Shown here in pieces: positions 1 to 9,413 of a stretch of 36,698 bases of DNA. Position 1 is the stretch's first letter. The number at the start of each line of letters is the position of its first letter. A program made the translations under genes and the position numbers. The stretch spans positions 1-36,698 of the forward strand of contig JACQHZ010000199.1 in the NCBI GenBank assembly GCA_016198745.1, in the 5' to 3' direction. Below the pieces are notes generated by a model that was not told where the DNA came from, did no database searches, and was given only the letters and a program-made list of their open reading frames with translations. The stretch comes from Verrucomicrobiota bacterium. Lineage in GTDB: Bacteria; Verrucomicrobiota; Verrucomicrobiia; JABWAM01.

Positions 1-1
1 C

Positions 2-794
2 AGGAATTTCGCCTATCTTTACCGCGGCACGGCCATTCACAACATTGAGGGAGGTCCCCGCCTTGTCCTACTACCTGCCTGCATTAGTCTGGGCACACCG
101 GGTGACGGGAGATCCAAAGTACTTGAAGGCGTTTCACCGGATGCACGAGGATTATCTCTACAATCCCGACTGGTACCTGGCCGGCTACGAGATGCCCGGC
201 GTGCCCACGCGATCCGCTCCCCAGGACCGGCTCCACCGGTTGCACGCCGCGCTGCGGTGGTCCGCTTGGGTGGCCTGGCTCTCCGTTCATGCGCCGAACG
301 CGAACTACTACCAACACCTGTTCGATGAGTTTGCGGTCTGGAACACACGCCTGCTTCGCAACACGCTGCCGAGCGGCTTTGGCCACGACTACGACAACAT
401 GGCGCCCACCACGGCCGCCTATCCGGAGGAATGGATTGATCAACCGCTGCCGGCGGGTGGGACGGTCGGGCATGATGGCCTGGACATCTATGCGGCGATT
501 GGACGGGCCCGCATAGTTCCCTTCCGTAAATTACGGGCGCATAGCTATTTTGCCTTGGTGAAGATGGACGCGGTTGATGTCACCGTGATCTCCGCCATCC
601 TGTCCTGCTGCCGAACCCCGGACCATTTCACCTACTGGTACGATCCGGAGGACAAAATTGTGCCCCCCCACCTGAACCACCGTTCCTGGAGCCTCCAGTC
701 CCAGTTCGTCACCGCATGGTTGACCGCCTACTGGCGGCTCAGGGGAATGGGGGCGCTGGAAGCGAAAACGCCGGTTGGAGTTGCAACATCATGA
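2..794 (+). CDS. 3' part of an unknown, probably alpha/alpha-barrel carbohydrate-active protein (5' end outside window, likely frameshifted)
   Basis: The reading frame is open from the left edge, so the gene is partial. I do not recognise a named family. The visible part is rich in W, Y and H and has helical repeats such as [20 protein letters not shown], the look of alpha/alpha-toroid proteins (heparinase, six-hairpin glycosidase and related folds) acting on polysaccharide; this is inference from composition and context. The frame changes near 56-59: before it, frame 2 reads a protein-like [18 protein letters not shown], and after it frame 3 reads [14 protein letters not shown]. Removing one C of the CCCC run joins the two. 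The stop overlaps the ATG of pseudopilin 1 in ATGA, so the two are translationally coupled. Confidence 0.6.
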   Translation, partial: GISPIFTAARPFTTLREVPALSYYLPALVWAHRVTGDPKYLKAFHRMHEDYLYNPDWYLAGYEMPGVPTRSAPQDRLHRLHAALRWSAWVAWLSVHAPNANYYQHLFDEFAVWNTRLLRNTLPSGFGHDYDNMAPTTAAYPEEWIDQPLPAGGTVGHDGLDIYAAIGRARIVPFRKLRAHSYFALVKMDAVDVTVISAILSCCRTPDHFTYWYDPEDKIVPPHLNHRSWSLQSQFVTAWLTAYWRLRGMGALEAKTPVGVATS

Positions 795-1606
795 AACCTT
801 ATTTGGCGTTCAACAGCGGGAAGAAACGCGCCGACCCTGGGGCGCGGTTATCAGTTATCAGTTGCCAGTTATCAGTGATCAGTCACGGCGGTCTTCCGTT
901 TCCACTGATTACTAAAAAACTGATTACGGATAACTGTTCACTGATCACTCGCCGTTCCGCATTCACCTTGATTGAGTTGCTCGTCGTCATCGCCATCATC
1001 GCGATCCTGGCGGCGCTGCTGTCGCCCGCGCTCAAGAGCGCCCGGGACTCGGCCAAGCAGATTGCCTGCATGAGCAACCTGAAACAGATCGGGACGGCGT
1101 TCCTGCTGTACGCCAATGACAATGACGGCTACGCGATCGGATTCGGATACCCCGCGGGCAAAAACTGGTCCTACCAAACCGCTCCTTATATTGGGACCAA
1201 TGCAGTGGTCAAATGCCCGGCCGCGCAATTCATTGGCGCCGTCCTCTGCACGGCGCCCAACCAGTATTCGTCCCTATGGAACTCGCCCACAACGGCCTAT
1301 GAATTGAACCTGGACGGCTATGGGACCGGACCACCCACGCCACCCGCAAATCGTTGGGACGTGGCAAGCGATGCTGTCAAACTGCAAACCATTGTGGATT
1401 CTGCGGACACAGTGATCTTGTGGGACGGCCCCTACGGGACGTGGACCGCGTCTGACCCCACCGCGGGCCTTTTTCAGGTTTATCTCCTGCCGAACGGCGG
1501 GAGGCATCGAGGGGGCCTCAACGCGCTGTTCTGCGACAACCATGTGGAATTTGCCACCCCGACCAAGCCGCTCCGGCAGGCGCAATTCACGGCGGAAGCA
1601 GACTGA
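791..1606 (+). CDS. Pseudopilin 1 (type II secretion-like, prepilin N-methylation signal, C-terminal H-X9-DN)
   Basis: A 271-residue protein of the large PVC family of prepilin-like proteins with a C-terminal H-X9-DG motif. The prepilin peptidase site and transmembrane helix are [20 protein letters not shown] from about residue 58, with the conserved Glu at +5, then [21 protein letters not shown]. The C-terminus carries [12 protein letters not shown], which is H, nine residues, then DN in place of DG. The product should be processed and assembled into an inner-membrane-anchored pseudopilus. The start is the ATG in the ATGA overlap with the upstream gene. The 57-residue leader is far longer than usual and is encoded mostly by an inverted repeat of ATCAGT-type units (847-948). 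It is followed by a DUF4838 lipoprotein gene. Confidence 0.85.
   Translation: MKPYLAFNSGKKRADPGARLSVISCQLSVISHGGLPFPLITKKLITDNCSLITRRSAFTLIELLVVIAIIAILAALLSPALKSARDSAKQIACMSNLKQIGTAFLLYANDNDGYAIGFGYPAGKNWSYQTAPYIGTNAVVKCPAAQFIGAVLCTAPNQYSSLWNSPTTAYELNLDGYGTGPPTPPANRWDVASDAVKLQTIVDSADTVILWDGPYGTWTASDPTAGLFQVYLLPNGGRHRGGLNALFCDNHVEFATPTKPLRQAQFTAEAD
847..948. repeat. Imperfect inverted repeat of ATCAGT units inside the pseudopilin 1 leader
   Basis: The left half repeats units such as TTATCAGT and TGATCAGT. The right half carries the complement, ACTGATTAC twice and ACTGATCAC, so the whole can fold back on itself. It is translated as [12 protein letters not shown] and [15 protein letters not shown], directly before the prepilin cleavage site at about 962. 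It looks like a dispersed repeat that has been captured as leader coding sequence. Confidence 0.7.
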
Positions 1607-1630
1607 CGCGCTCATCCGCGAGCACCGACC

Positions 1631-3481
1631 ATGCAACCCGTTCTCCTTGGCATCATGCTCTCACTGCCCCTCGCCCTCTGCTCTTGTGACCGTCGCGGCG
1701 GCACAACCTTGGTGAACAATGGCAAAACGGATTATACGATTGTCCTCTCGAACAAAGCATCTCCATCCGAAAGGCATGCCGCGAACGAACTCCGTCGTTT
1801 TCTGAAGGCTATCGCCGGCGTGGAGCTCCCGATTGTTACCGACCGGGACCCGCTGCCCGCCAAGATGATCCCTCTTGGCAAAAGCGCGGTCTTGGACAAG
1901 CTGAACGTCTCCATCGATTTCAACGATCTCGGAGACGAAGGATTCACGATTCGCACCGTCGGACCGCACTTGATTATTGCGGGTGGCCGATTAAGAGGCA
2001 CGATGTATGGAGTTTATTCCCTCCTTGAGGACGTCCTCGGCTGCCGGTGGTACACATCCAAGGTCAGCCATGTGCCAACCAAGCGCACGATCACCATCGG
2101 CGACCTGATGATTACGCAGAAGCCCAGTTTCGAGTACCGCGATCCATTTTATTACGATGCCTTCGAGGCGGATTGGGCGGCGCGCAACAAAGCCAATGGG
2201 ACTTACACGAAACTCGATAAACGCCGGGGCGGCAAAATGCTTTATGGAACCTGGTGTCACACTTTTTATATGTTGGTGGATCCCAAAATCCATTTTAAGG
2301 ATCACCCGGAGTATTTCTCCCTCATCAAGGGGAAACGCCGGTGGGATCTGGAATCACAGTTGTGCCTCACCAATCCGGAGGTGTTCAGGATCGCGCTTCA
2401 AACTCTCTCGGGATGGATCCGGGACAAGCCCGAAGCCAACGTGTTCTCCGTGTCGGCCAACGATGCGGACGGCCATTGCGAATGCGCCGCCTGCGCGAAA
2501 ATTGATCAGGAAGAAGGCAGTTGCGCCGGAACACTGCTCCGCTTCGTCAACGCGCTCGCGGACGAGGTGGCCAGGCAGCACCCGCGCATCATCCTTGACA
2601 CCCTGGCCTATGTGCATACGCTGAAACCGCCGAAGATCACCCGCCCCCGTCCGAACGTGAGAGTGCGGCTTTGTCCCCTGGAAGTCTGTCAGTACCATTC
2701 CTATGCGCAGTGCGAGCTTCAAGTCACCAAGGACTTCATGGCCCATCTGAACGGCTGGAGCAAGATCACCGGTAACCTCTATATGTGGCATTACGTGGCG
2801 CCCTACCATCACCTGATCCTGCCGTTCCCGGATCTGGACGAGATCACGACGGACGTGCCCATGTACAAACACATGGGCGTCAAAGGCGTGATGTTCGAGG
2901 GGAGTCACTGGCCGAATTCGGGCGAGTGGCTGGCGGAACTCAAGGCCTATCTCCTCGCCAAGTTGAGTTGGAACGCCAATGCGGACGCCAAGGCGATCAT
3001 CGCTGATTTTCTGAACGGATATTATGGCAAGGCCGGGCAACCGATCGGCGCCTGGCTGGACCTCCTGTGTGCGGAGGTGAAGCGGAGACCCAGGGTGCAT
3101 GGAACCTGCGGGCCGGAAGTGGATCTGATGCGCGACCGGGGCTTGGGCGTCGCGGACATTAATTGGCCAACCATGTACTGCCCGATTATGACCCCGGCCG
3201 TAATTGCGGAAAGCGAGCGTCTTTTGGATGAAGCGGAGAAACTGGCCGACACACCGGCGATCCTGGACCGGGTAAAACGCGTCAAACTGTCGCTGGAATA
3301 TGTGAGGGTGATGGAAACTGTCCAAAACGCCGCCCGCAGCGGCAATGCGGATGCCAGGACGGTTGCCCGGCAAAAACTGGACGCCTACTTCACCAAATTG
3401 GAATCGTTTGGCATCCAATATCTGGAACTGAGCGTTCCCCTGCGAAAAACATTCGATGAAATTGCCAAGCAACTCAAGTAG
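1631..3481 (+). CDS. DUF4838 family lipoprotein, probable secreted glycosidase-like protein
   Basis: A 616-residue protein. The N-terminus is a signal peptide ending in LALCSC, with Cys19 as the likely lipidated residue. Residues about 30-150 have the look of the GH20/GH67-type non-catalytic N-domain (ASPSERHAANELRRFLKAI; RGTMYGVYSLLEDVLGCRWY). The middle matches the DUF4838 pattern, with W-CHTFYMLVDP, HPEYFSLIKGKR and the Cys-rich CECAACAKID. DUF4838 proteins are common in polysaccharide-degrading PVC and Bacteroidetes bacteria and are presumed TIM-barrel hydrolases; the substrate is not known. The gene lies 24 bp after pseudopilin 1, most likely in the same operon. No strong Shine-Dalgarno is visible; the start was chosen because it gives the signal peptide. 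Confidence 0.8.
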   Translation: MQPVLLGIMLSLPLALCSCDRRGGTTLVNNGKTDYTIVLSNKASPSERHAANELRRFLKAIAGVELPIVTDRDPLPAKMIPLGKSAVLDKLNVSIDFNDLGDEGFTIRTVGPHLIIAGGRLRGTMYGVYSLLEDVLGCRWYTSKVSHVPTKRTITIGDLMITQKPSFEYRDPFYYDAFEADWAARNKANGTYTKLDKRRGGKMLYGTWCHTFYMLVDPKIHFKDHPEYFSLIKGKRRWDLESQLCLTNPEVFRIALQTLSGWIRDKPEANVFSVSANDADGHCECAACAKIDQEEGSCAGTLLRFVNALADEVARQHPRIILDTLAYVHTLKPPKITRPRPNVRVRLCPLEVCQYHSYAQCELQVTKDFMAHLNGWSKITGNLYMWHYVAPYHHLILPFPDLDEITTDVPMYKHMGVKGVMFEGSHWPNSGEWLAELKAYLLAKLSWNANADAKAIIADFLNGYYGKAGQPIGAWLDLLCAEVKRRPRVHGTCGPEVDLMRDRGLGVADINWPTMYCPIMTPAVIAESERLLDEAEKLADTPAILDRVKRVKLSLEYVRVMETVQNAARSGNADARTVARQKLDAYFTKLESFGIQYLELSVPLRKTFDEIAKQLK

Positions 3482-3497
3482 TTTTGACAGGACACCT

Positions 3498-3792
3498 ATG
3501 ACACCCAAAGAACGAATCACTGTGGCCCTGCGCGGCGGCAGGCCCGATCGCGTGCCGGTGACGCTCGGCCTGTCGGAGATGGTGCCGGTCCGCTATTGCA
3601 CGGATGACTACGTGCGGTTTCACTGGGTGGAGAAAATCCCGCTCTGGAAAGCCCGGGTGGAGATCGAACACGATCGGTTTGGCGCCGACGGGAAATGTAG
3701 ATCTGGCCGAGGTGAAGCGCGCCTTCCCCACGAAATCCGAGGAAAACCTGCGCGCGTTCGTCGAGGCTGGCCTGAAATACGGCCCGTATTGA
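3498..3792 (+). pseudogene. Truncated, frameshifted uroporphyrinogen-decarboxylase-family gene
   Basis: The ATG at 3498 begins MTPKERITVALRGGRPDRVP, the typical N-terminus of the URO-D/corrinoid methyltransferase family. The frame holds to FGADG (about 3694), then the homologous reading moves to the next frame as NVDLAEVKRAFPTKSEENL and ends at TGA 3790-3792. One extra base in the GGGAAA run explains the shift. The family is usually 340-400 residues, so only about the first 98 codons remain. The 17-bp spacing to the DUF4838 gene suggests it was once part of that operon. Immediately after it comes a fragment of an unrelated gene, so this is a deletion or recombination scar. Confidence 0.75.
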
Positions 3793-3793
3793 T

Positions 3794-3878
3794 ACGCACC
3801 GCCCCCGTTCCCATGCGAGACGGCTGTGTGCAGATCGTTGTTCCTGCTGGAAGTTGGAAGATGATCGTGTTGGAATGA
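3794..3878 (+). pseudogene. Orphan 3' end of a glycosidase-type gene, duplicated at 25457-25540
   Basis: These 85 bp encode a terminal segment like RDGCVQIVVPAGSWKMIVLE followed by TGA. Nearly the same DNA closes the remnant at 25100-25540 (RDGRVQIVVPEKSWKMIVLE); the shared stretch includes AGTTGGAAGATGATCGTGTT and the stop codon. The segment resembles the last strands of a C-terminal beta domain. It has no gene body of its own here and directly abuts the broken URO-D gene. Confidence 0.7.
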
Positions 3879-3881
3879 AAT

Positions 3882-4925
3882 CTAATCATGCGCCCGCTCC
3901 AATGGAACATACCGGTGATAGTCAGGGGATAACTTGCCGGTTTCAAAAAAGCGGGTAACGACCACGGTCAATTCGGTCAAGAATCTTTTCGTTGGAAACG
4001 GATAATGCGCGGGGACCGGGTCCAATCTGGCCGAATCCTTCCTGGACATCAGGAGGATCATTTCCGCTTGGGAAGGAATCGAAATCCCGCTCTGCAAGAG
4101 CGTGGTCATGATCGCCCCGGCCGACAGCGGAAAAAGGACCAAGATGCCCGTGCGATCATGCAAGCCGCGGGCCAATCTCCGGCAGGCCGCAATCATTTCA
4201 GGCGTTTGCATGGGAATTTGCACCAGTTCATGCGCAATGGGCTGAACGGACCAACGATCACAGGCTTCAGAAAACGCGTTCCGGTGTTCGAAGGGAATGC
4301 CCTTGGAGTAGGCGTTGATGAGGATCTTGAGAGTCTTGAATCCCCGTCGCAGAAGATCATGACAAGCATGGCGGATCGCCCCGGCCAAATCCACGTTCAC
4401 GCTCGGCAGGCGAATTCCCCGCTCAATATCGCCGATAACCAGAGTATGGGCGTTTGAGTTCTGAAACCGCCTGAGTTGACCGACGGAACAGGCATACAAC
4501 AGGTTCAACTCCGAAGGATTCCCGCCCCGGCTACAGATCGCCCGGATCCTTCCAATGGAGGCTTGTTCGAAAGTGCAGCGAAAACCTCTTTCGTGAAAAC
4601 GCGCCAAAAGCGGGAACAGCCAGTCCACCTGGTAGGAGGAACGCTCAAAATCCCGATCATTAAAGATGAACCGGACGGCTTGCAACCTGGATTTCCGGTT
4701 GCCCGAACGCGAACCATGCGAAATGAGCGTCCCATGCCGCGGGTGCGTCCTGAGCAAACCTTTTCTCGTCAGGATTCTGATCGCCGCGTCCAGGGTATTT
4801 CGCCCCACCCCCAGTTGCGCAGCCCAGGCGCGGCGACCCGGCAGCGGATTGGACAGATCCCCTCCTTGAATCTGCTCGGCAAACAGCCTCGCCAGTTGTT
4901 CAGCAAAAGTCAGCAGCCGCTTCAT
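3882..4925 (-). CDS. GntR-type N-terminal / LacI-type C-terminal transcriptional regulator
   Basis: A 347-residue regulator. Residues about 1-70 are a GntR-like winged helix ([39 protein letters not shown], then a wing [11 protein letters not shown]). The rest is a LacI/periplasmic-binding-like effector domain, for example [20 protein letters not shown] and [20 protein letters not shown], expected to bind a sugar. The ORF track starts at 5015, but the ATG at 4925 fits the domain start and has GGAAAG about 10 bases upstream. It is divergent from the pseudopilin 2 operon starting at 5071 and is the likely local regulator of block B. Confidence 0.82.
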   Translation of the reverse strand: MKRLLTFAEQLARLFAEQIQGGDLSNPLPGRRAWAAQLGVGRNTLDAAIRILTRKGLLRTHPRHGTLISHGSRSGNRKSRLQAVRFIFNDRDFERSSYQVDWLFPLLARFHERGFRCTFEQASIGRIRAICSRGGNPSELNLLYACSVGQLRRFQNSNAHTLVIGDIERGIRLPSVNVDLAGAIRHACHDLLRRGFKTLKILINAYSKGIPFEHRNAFSEACDRWSVQPIAHELVQIPMQTPEMIAACRRLARGLHDRTGILVLFPLSAGAIMTTLLQSGISIPSQAEMILLMSRKDSARLDPVPAHYPFPTKRFLTELTVVVTRFFETGKLSPDYHRYVPLERAHD

Positions 4926-5011
4926 GCAGCGAACATCTTTCCATGCCCGCCGCCCGAAGACGAGTCCAAAAAGGGACTGTGGCCCCAAAGTGGAGCCAGC
5001 AACTTCCTTTT

Positions 5012-5027
5012 GCATCCAGCCGGATGC
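5012..5027. promoter_or_regulatory. Candidate operator: GCATCC-N4-GGATGC palindrome
   Basis: A 6-bp perfect inverted repeat, GCATCCAGCCGGATGC, sits in the 145-bp divergent space between the GntR/LacI-type regulator and the next operon. It is a plausible binding site for that regulator. This is inferred from position and symmetry only. Confidence 0.35.
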
Positions 5028-5070
5028 GGTTCAGATTTCTGGAAGACAACCTGAAAAGGATGCTACAACT

Positions 5071-5388
5071 ATGACCCCGTCCATCCCGCCGGCCGGCATC
5101 GCTTCCATCTATTTCCCTGAATATCCCCAACACGATTGCATTTGGGATGTCAAACGGGGCGGGGACGGCAACATCTATTTTTCGCTTTGCAGTGAAGGCC
5201 AGGCCGCGACGGCGCGCCTGATGAGATTGGATCCCGCCGATCAGGCGATTGAACACCTGCTGGATTTCATGAACGAGTGGGATGTGGCCACCGAGCGCCG
5301 AGATCACCGCGTTTGCGGCGAACACGGCCAGATTTATCTGGGTGAAAGTGATCGGATTTCACATCTTTTCATTTATTATCCGCCTATT
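5071..5388 (+). pseudogene. N-terminal remnant of a beta-propeller-like gene (upstream half of the chimeric ORF)
   Basis: The segment reads [20 protein letters not shown], then DGNIYFSLC and [16 protein letters not shown], with the DG-x-IY blade pattern also seen in the intact propeller protein at 19223-20332. The likeness stops near 5388, where the frame runs on into low-complexity sequence and the pseudopilin. A family member should be about 370 residues or more, so most of the gene has been lost. Confidence 0.55.
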
Positions 5389-6417
5389 AAAAAAATGAAG
5401 CGTGGCGGCACAACGTCCGGTTCGGCCTATCCGACCACGCCAACCCGCGTTACGCCAGAGGCTTCGGCGAGGCGAGAGCGGTTGGGCAAATATGAACAAC
5501 CTAAAAACCCAGTTTCCGGAGGCGCCCTTGACGGCGATCAATCATCAGTCACCAGTATCCCACCAATGAACGATTCACGATTTACCAGAAGACTAACCGC
5601 TGATTTCGCGGATGACGCGGATAACAACTCCGCTTCCCGCCTGCCAATCGGCGGGCAGGTCGCGAGGGCAGGCTTATTCGTGAAATCCCTGCCCGCAGAT
5701 TGGCAGGCGGGCGTGTTATCCGCGGTCAAAATTCAGCATTCAGTATTCCCACTCCGCATTCGGCATTCGGCATTCGGCATTCGGCAATCCTCATTCACCC
5801 TCATTGAGCTATTGGTGGTCATTGCCATCATCTCGATCCTGGCGGCGCTGCTGTCGCCCGCGCTCAAGAGCGCCCGCGACTCGGCGAAAAAGATTTTCTG
5901 CATGAACAACCTGAAACAGATCGGACTGGCGTTTCACATGTACGGCGACGATTACAATGATTGGATCAACCCCGGCCAATACCCCATCCGCTACAACGAT
6001 GGCTCGGTGCTCAACTTCCGTCCCTGGCATGAGCGGCTCGCGAAACTCGGTCCGCTCAGTCCTTGCGATTACGGGGTGAAATACAAGGGCGCCGTTCGGG
6101 AAGGGAATACGTTCATTTGTCCGTCGGAAAAAGGCGTGTTCACCTATCAGCATTACACCGGCAACGCCTGGATTCTGGGCGCCCAAAGCGATCCCAGCAC
6201 CTACGCGTATCATCGTTTCAGGAGTCTAACGGCCAATCCGACCGATGTGATTTTAATTACCGAAAATGCCGCTGTCGCGGACTACCTTTTCAGCACGGTG
6301 GGCGACAATTACGTGGCGTATCGTCACCACCAACGGGCCAACACGCTGTATGCCGACGGACGGGTTGCGGTCAAAACGACATCTGAACTGAATGCCGAGC
6401 GCATGGTGGGAAAATGA
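5071..6417 (+). CDS. Pseudopilin 2 inside a chimeric ORF (truncated propeller-like N-terminus fused to H-X9-DG pseudopilin)
   Basis: The ORF opens at ATG 5071 after an AAAGGA Shine-Dalgarno. Its first ~105 codons are a remnant of another protein (see 5071-5388). The rest is a pseudopilin: prepilin site [20 protein letters not shown] at 5794, then [21 protein letters not shown], and C-terminal [12 protein letters not shown] (H-X9-DG). The region between (about 5390-5790) is made of repeats read as protein. An internal ATG at 5566 would give a 283-residue product with a 76-residue leader and may be the actual pseudopilin start, although it lacks a clear ribosome site. A 43-bp stretch around 5834-5876 is identical to pseudopilin 1. 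The stop overlaps the next gene in ATGA. Confidence 0.75.
   Translation: MTPSIPPAGIASIYFPEYPQHDCIWDVKRGGDGNIYFSLCSEGQAATARLMRLDPADQAIEHLLDFMNEWDVATERRDHRVCGEHGQIYLGESDRISHLFIYYPPIKKMKRGGTTSGSAYPTTPTRVTPEASARRERLGKYEQPKNPVSGGALDGDQSSVTSIPPMNDSRFTRRLTADFADDADNNSASRLPIGGQVARAGLFVKSLPADWQAGVLSAVKIQHSVFPLRIRHSAFGIRQSSFTLIELLVVIAIISILAALLSPALKSARDSAKKIFCMNNLKQIGLAFHMYGDDYNDWINPGQYPIRYNDGSVLNFRPWHERLAKLGPLSPCDYGVKYKGAVREGNTFICPSEKGVFTYQHYTGNAWILGAQSDPSTYAYHRFRSLTANPTDVILITENAAVADYLFSTVGDNYVAYRHHQRANTLYADGRVAVKTTSELNAERMVGK
5616..5724. repeat. Nested inverted-repeat element upstream of pseudopilin 2
   Basis: Inner arms of 21 bp with one mismatch lie at 5638-5658 and 5689-5709 (core CGCCTGCCAATC and GATTGGCAGGCG). 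Outer arms of 11 bp, CGCGGATAACA and its complement, lie at 5616-5626 and 5714-5724. The element is transcribed and read through in the chimeric ORF as [15 protein letters not shown] and [13 protein letters not shown]. It belongs to the same CCTGCC/GGCAGG repeat style as the elements at 8665 and 12753. Confidence 0.8.
5726..5792 (+). repeat. Tandem CATTCGG/GCATTC repeat forming the pseudopilin 2 leader
   Basis: Short units GCATTCGGCATTCGGCATTC run up to the prepilin cleavage site at 5794 and are translated as [19 protein letters not shown]. Such leaders built from short repeats are a recurrent oddity of PVC pseudopilin genes. Confidence 0.75.
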
Positions 6418-9338
6418 ATTTTATGCCGCGCACAATCCTGATTGCGTTGGTGATGGACCTCATCCTGGCGGCGGGACCCGCCTGGGGCGTCACGGTGGAA
6501 GCCACGCGCGCGCAAGCTCCGCCTGCCGTGGATGGCCGGCTTGACGATCCCTGTTGGCGACAGGCCAAGGCCATCACCGCGTTTACGCTCATGAACAGCG
6601 CGCAACCCGCGCAGTTTCCAAATAGCGCCTACGTGGTCTTTGATGACAACGCCATTTACATCGGGGTGCGCTGCGAAGAGCCGAACGTCGCCGACATCAA
6701 GACCAGGCTCATGCCGCACGACAGCGACGACGTGTATCGCACGGACTGCATCGAAATCATGCTCGACCCGACCTTGGGCAAGAACGATTATTATCATTTC
6801 GCGGTCAATGCGTCCGGCAGCGTGTATGACCGCGCCTGCACGCAGGGCGGCAATATTGGCGACAAGAAATGGGACGCGGAAATCACCGCGCATGCCTTTA
6901 TCGGCGACAAGTTCTGGTCCTGCGAAGTGGCCATCCCATTCTACAACCTCAACCTCACCCCGCAGGTCAAAAGCGCGTGGGGCGTCAATATCTGCCGCGA
7001 AAAAATGAATCCGTCGGAGCTTTCCGCGATTGCCGAGAAAGGCGCCTTTAACATCGCCGCCAGTTTCGCCGTGCTGCGCGGTCTCGACGTGGATTTCTCG
7101 CGTTATTGCTACCGCGTGGGTTCTCCGGTGAACACCGCCTGGGTCAAAGATGGATCGCTGGACGTTCAACTGGACGCCTCCGTCCTGAACGAGACCGGGC
7201 AGGATCGCGATGCGCTCCTGGAATGCTGGCTGATCAGTCCGTCGGGGAAGACGCATGTTGCCTCCGCTTCGGCGGTGCTTCCGTCCGGAATGGAGCAATC
7301 GCTGCGCGTGGGCCGGTTCCGTCTCGCGGAACAGGGCGACTACGCCTGCTTCGTGCGCGTGAGCGATCCGGGCGTCAAGCAGCCGCTGGCGGTAAGAAGA
7401 ACGTCGCTGCACATCGAGTATGTTCCCATGGCGATCCGATTGATTGAACCTTGGTATCGGGATGCCATTTTTGAGACTCAGAACATCAAGGAGATCATTC
7501 TGGACGTGGAACTCCGGATCCGGCCGGAGGAACTCAAAGACGCCTTGTTGGAAGTGCAACTGTGCGCGAAAGATTCCGGCCAGCCGCTGGAATCGAAGAC
7601 CGTCGCCAAGGTGAACGCGAGAAACCGGGTCGCCCTTGACGCCGTCAAGCTGGCTCCTGGGAAATTCGACCTTTTGGCCGTCTTAAAGGACCAGAATGGG
7701 AAGACGCTGGCCGATACGTCCCGCGTCATTCAAAAGCTGCCTTACAAGAAAGGCGAAGTCTGGCTTGGTAAGGACCTGCAATGGCGCGTGGATGGAGCGC
7801 CCTTCTTCATCAACGGCGCGTGGAATTATGGCGAGGATTTCATTCCTGGACTCAACGTGTTCGTCAACGAGAAACCAGGCGGGATCAGACTCCTCGCCTA
7901 CCGGCTCATGAATGAGATTTGCTACAAGATCGGCAAACGGATGCAGGAGAAAACGCTGAAGCCGGAAGACCTCGACCTGTGCCGCCGCGTCGCGCGCGAG
8001 TTCAAAGACAACCCCGGGCTTTTCGCTTACTACCTCGCGGACGAGCCGGAGTGTTTAAACTGGTCCGCCGGCGCCCTGGAGCAGGCGTACCAGGCCGTTC
8101 GCGAGGAGGACCCTTATCATCCCATGGTGATTTCCAACGATTCGATGGACGGACTCAAGTCCTACGCGCGTTGCGCGGAGATCAACGGCTTGCATCCGTA
8201 CCCGGTGATCTTGAAGGACAAGCGGATCAATGATCTCTCCGCGGTCGTTTCCTTTGTGGAGGCCGCCCAAAAGATATTTCGCGACAGTCCTCACAAGCAA
8301 ACCATCGCGTATCTGCATCAAGGATTCAATTACGGCGATTACGGCTCGGTCAACAACCGGGTTCCCAATTATCCGGAATTGCGCAACCAGGACTTGCTGG
8401 CGCTGATCTGCGGGGCGACCGGTTTCATCCAGTTCGACCGTGAGATCGCCCATTACCCGGAGCTTTCCATCGGCCTGCCCCATCTGACCAAGGAACTGGC
8501 GTATCTGGGGCCGATCGCGCTGGCGCCCAAGGCGATCGTTCAACCCGTCGCGTCGAGCGCGGCCATCAAGATGCTGCTCAAAGAATGGGACGGCGATCTG
8601 TATCTGTTGGCCTGCAACGCCTCGATGCAACCGCACGATGCGACGATCACCCTGCCGGGCGCGGGCCTGCCTGCGCCGCCGCGGCAGGCAGGCAAACGCG
8701 CCCAGCGATTCCAGGTCATCTCCGAAGACCGCGACATCAAGATCGCGCGCGACGCATGGACCGATCATTTCGACGCATTCGAGGCGCACATTTACTCGAC
8801 CGCAAAGAAGAAACCGGACCTGCTCGCGGTCAAGGAAATCTGCCGGCGGATTGACGCGGCCAACCAGAAACGCAAGAAACCCGGCAACCTCGTCTTTCAA
8901 ATGTTCGAGGGCGACGGCGTAATCCTCCGCGCTTCGTCCAACGAGGCGGCCAAGTTCCGACGCCCGGAAAACGGTCTCTGGCATCTGGTGGACGGCGTGA
9001 TTGACACCGGCGCGACCGACGGCATTGATCCGCGCACCCTGCTCCGTTGGCGGGACACCACGCCCAAACAATTTCCCGACTGGGTGGAAATCCAATGGCC
9101 GTCGGCCCGTTCCATCAGCAAGGTGATCATCTATCCTTTCAAGAAGAGCCTGAAGGATTACGCCGTTCAGGTATTCGTCGGCAACGACTGGAAGGACGTT
9201 GATAAGGCGACCGGCAAGAATGACGACGTCATCTTCCACGTGTTTGAGCCGGTAACTACCGACCGGGTCCGACTGTGGATCACCGCCGCCAACGGACCGA
9301 ACAGCTGGATTTCGGAAGTGGAGGTTTATGAGAAATAA
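6414..9338 (+). CDS. Secreted multidomain glycosidase-like protein (CBM9-like domain, TIM barrel, discoidin-like C-terminus)
   Basis: A 974-residue exported protein. A signal peptide ([25 protein letters not shown]) is followed by a CBM9-like fold at about residues 28-230 ([40 protein letters not shown]), beta-sandwich linkers, and a TIM-barrel-like part at about 445-780 with the acidic motif YYLADEPE as candidate catalytic acid. Residues about 870-974 resemble an F5/8 type C domain ([20 protein letters not shown]). It should bind and cut polysaccharide outside the cell; the substrate is unknown. The start overlaps the pseudopilin 2 stop in ATGA. A short palindromic repeat is inserted in frame near residue 751-760 ([11 protein letters not shown]). 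Confidence 0.8.
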   Translation: MNFMPRTILIALVMDLILAAGPAWGVTVEATRAQAPPAVDGRLDDPCWRQAKAITAFTLMNSAQPAQFPNSAYVVFDDNAIYIGVRCEEPNVADIKTRLMPHDSDDVYRTDCIEIMLDPTLGKNDYYHFAVNASGSVYDRACTQGGNIGDKKWDAEITAHAFIGDKFWSCEVAIPFYNLNLTPQVKSAWGVNICREKMNPSELSAIAEKGAFNIAASFAVLRGLDVDFSRYCYRVGSPVNTAWVKDGSLDVQLDASVLNETGQDRDALLECWLISPSGKTHVASASAVLPSGMEQSLRVGRFRLAEQGDYACFVRVSDPGVKQPLAVRRTSLHIEYVPMAIRLIEPWYRDAIFETQNIKEIILDVELRIRPEELKDALLEVQLCAKDSGQPLESKTVAKVNARNRVALDAVKLAPGKFDLLAVLKDQNGKTLADTSRVIQKLPYKKGEVWLGKDLQWRVDGAPFFINGAWNYGEDFIPGLNVFVNEKPGGIRLLAYRLMNEICYKIGKRMQEKTLKPEDLDLCRRVAREFKDNPGLFAYYLADEPECLNWSAGALEQAYQAVREEDPYHPMVISNDSMDGLKSYARCAEINGLHPYPVILKDKRINDLSAVVSFVEAAQKIFRDSPHKQTIAYLHQGFNYGDYGSVNNRVPNYPELRNQDLLALICGATGFIQFDREIAHYPELSIGLPHLTKELAYLGPIALAPKAIVQPVASSAAIKMLLKEWDGDLYLLACNASMQPHDATITLPGAGLPAPPRQAGKRAQRFQVISEDRDIKIARDAWTDHFDAFEAHIYSTAKKKPDLLAVKEICRRIDAANQKRKKPGNLVFQMFEGDGVILRASSNEAAKFRRPENGLWHLVDGVIDTGATDGIDPRTLLRWRDTTPKQFPDWVEIQWPSARSISKVIIYPFKKSLKDYAVQVFVGNDWKDVDKATGKNDDVIFHVFEPVTTDRVRLWITAANGPNSWISEVEVYEK
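8665..8693. repeat. In-frame palindromic insert (10-bp arms) within the CBM9/TIM-barrel gene
   Basis: GCCTGCCTGC and its exact complement GCAGGCAGGC flank a 9-bp GC-rich loop. It is translated as [10 protein letters not shown] within the coding sequence. The same arms and reading frame recur in the dehydrogenase gene at 12753-12829. Confidence 0.85.
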
Positions 9339-9413
9339 CCGTAACTGTTCAGGAATCAGAATGAGAAATGATGCTCGACCCGACCCCCTCTATCACTCCC
9401 GGGCCCTTTTTTC

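Noticed and set aside
5726-5792. CATTCGG tandem units as a CRISPR-like array
   Set aside because: Units are about 7-10 bp, contiguous, and have no unique spacers.
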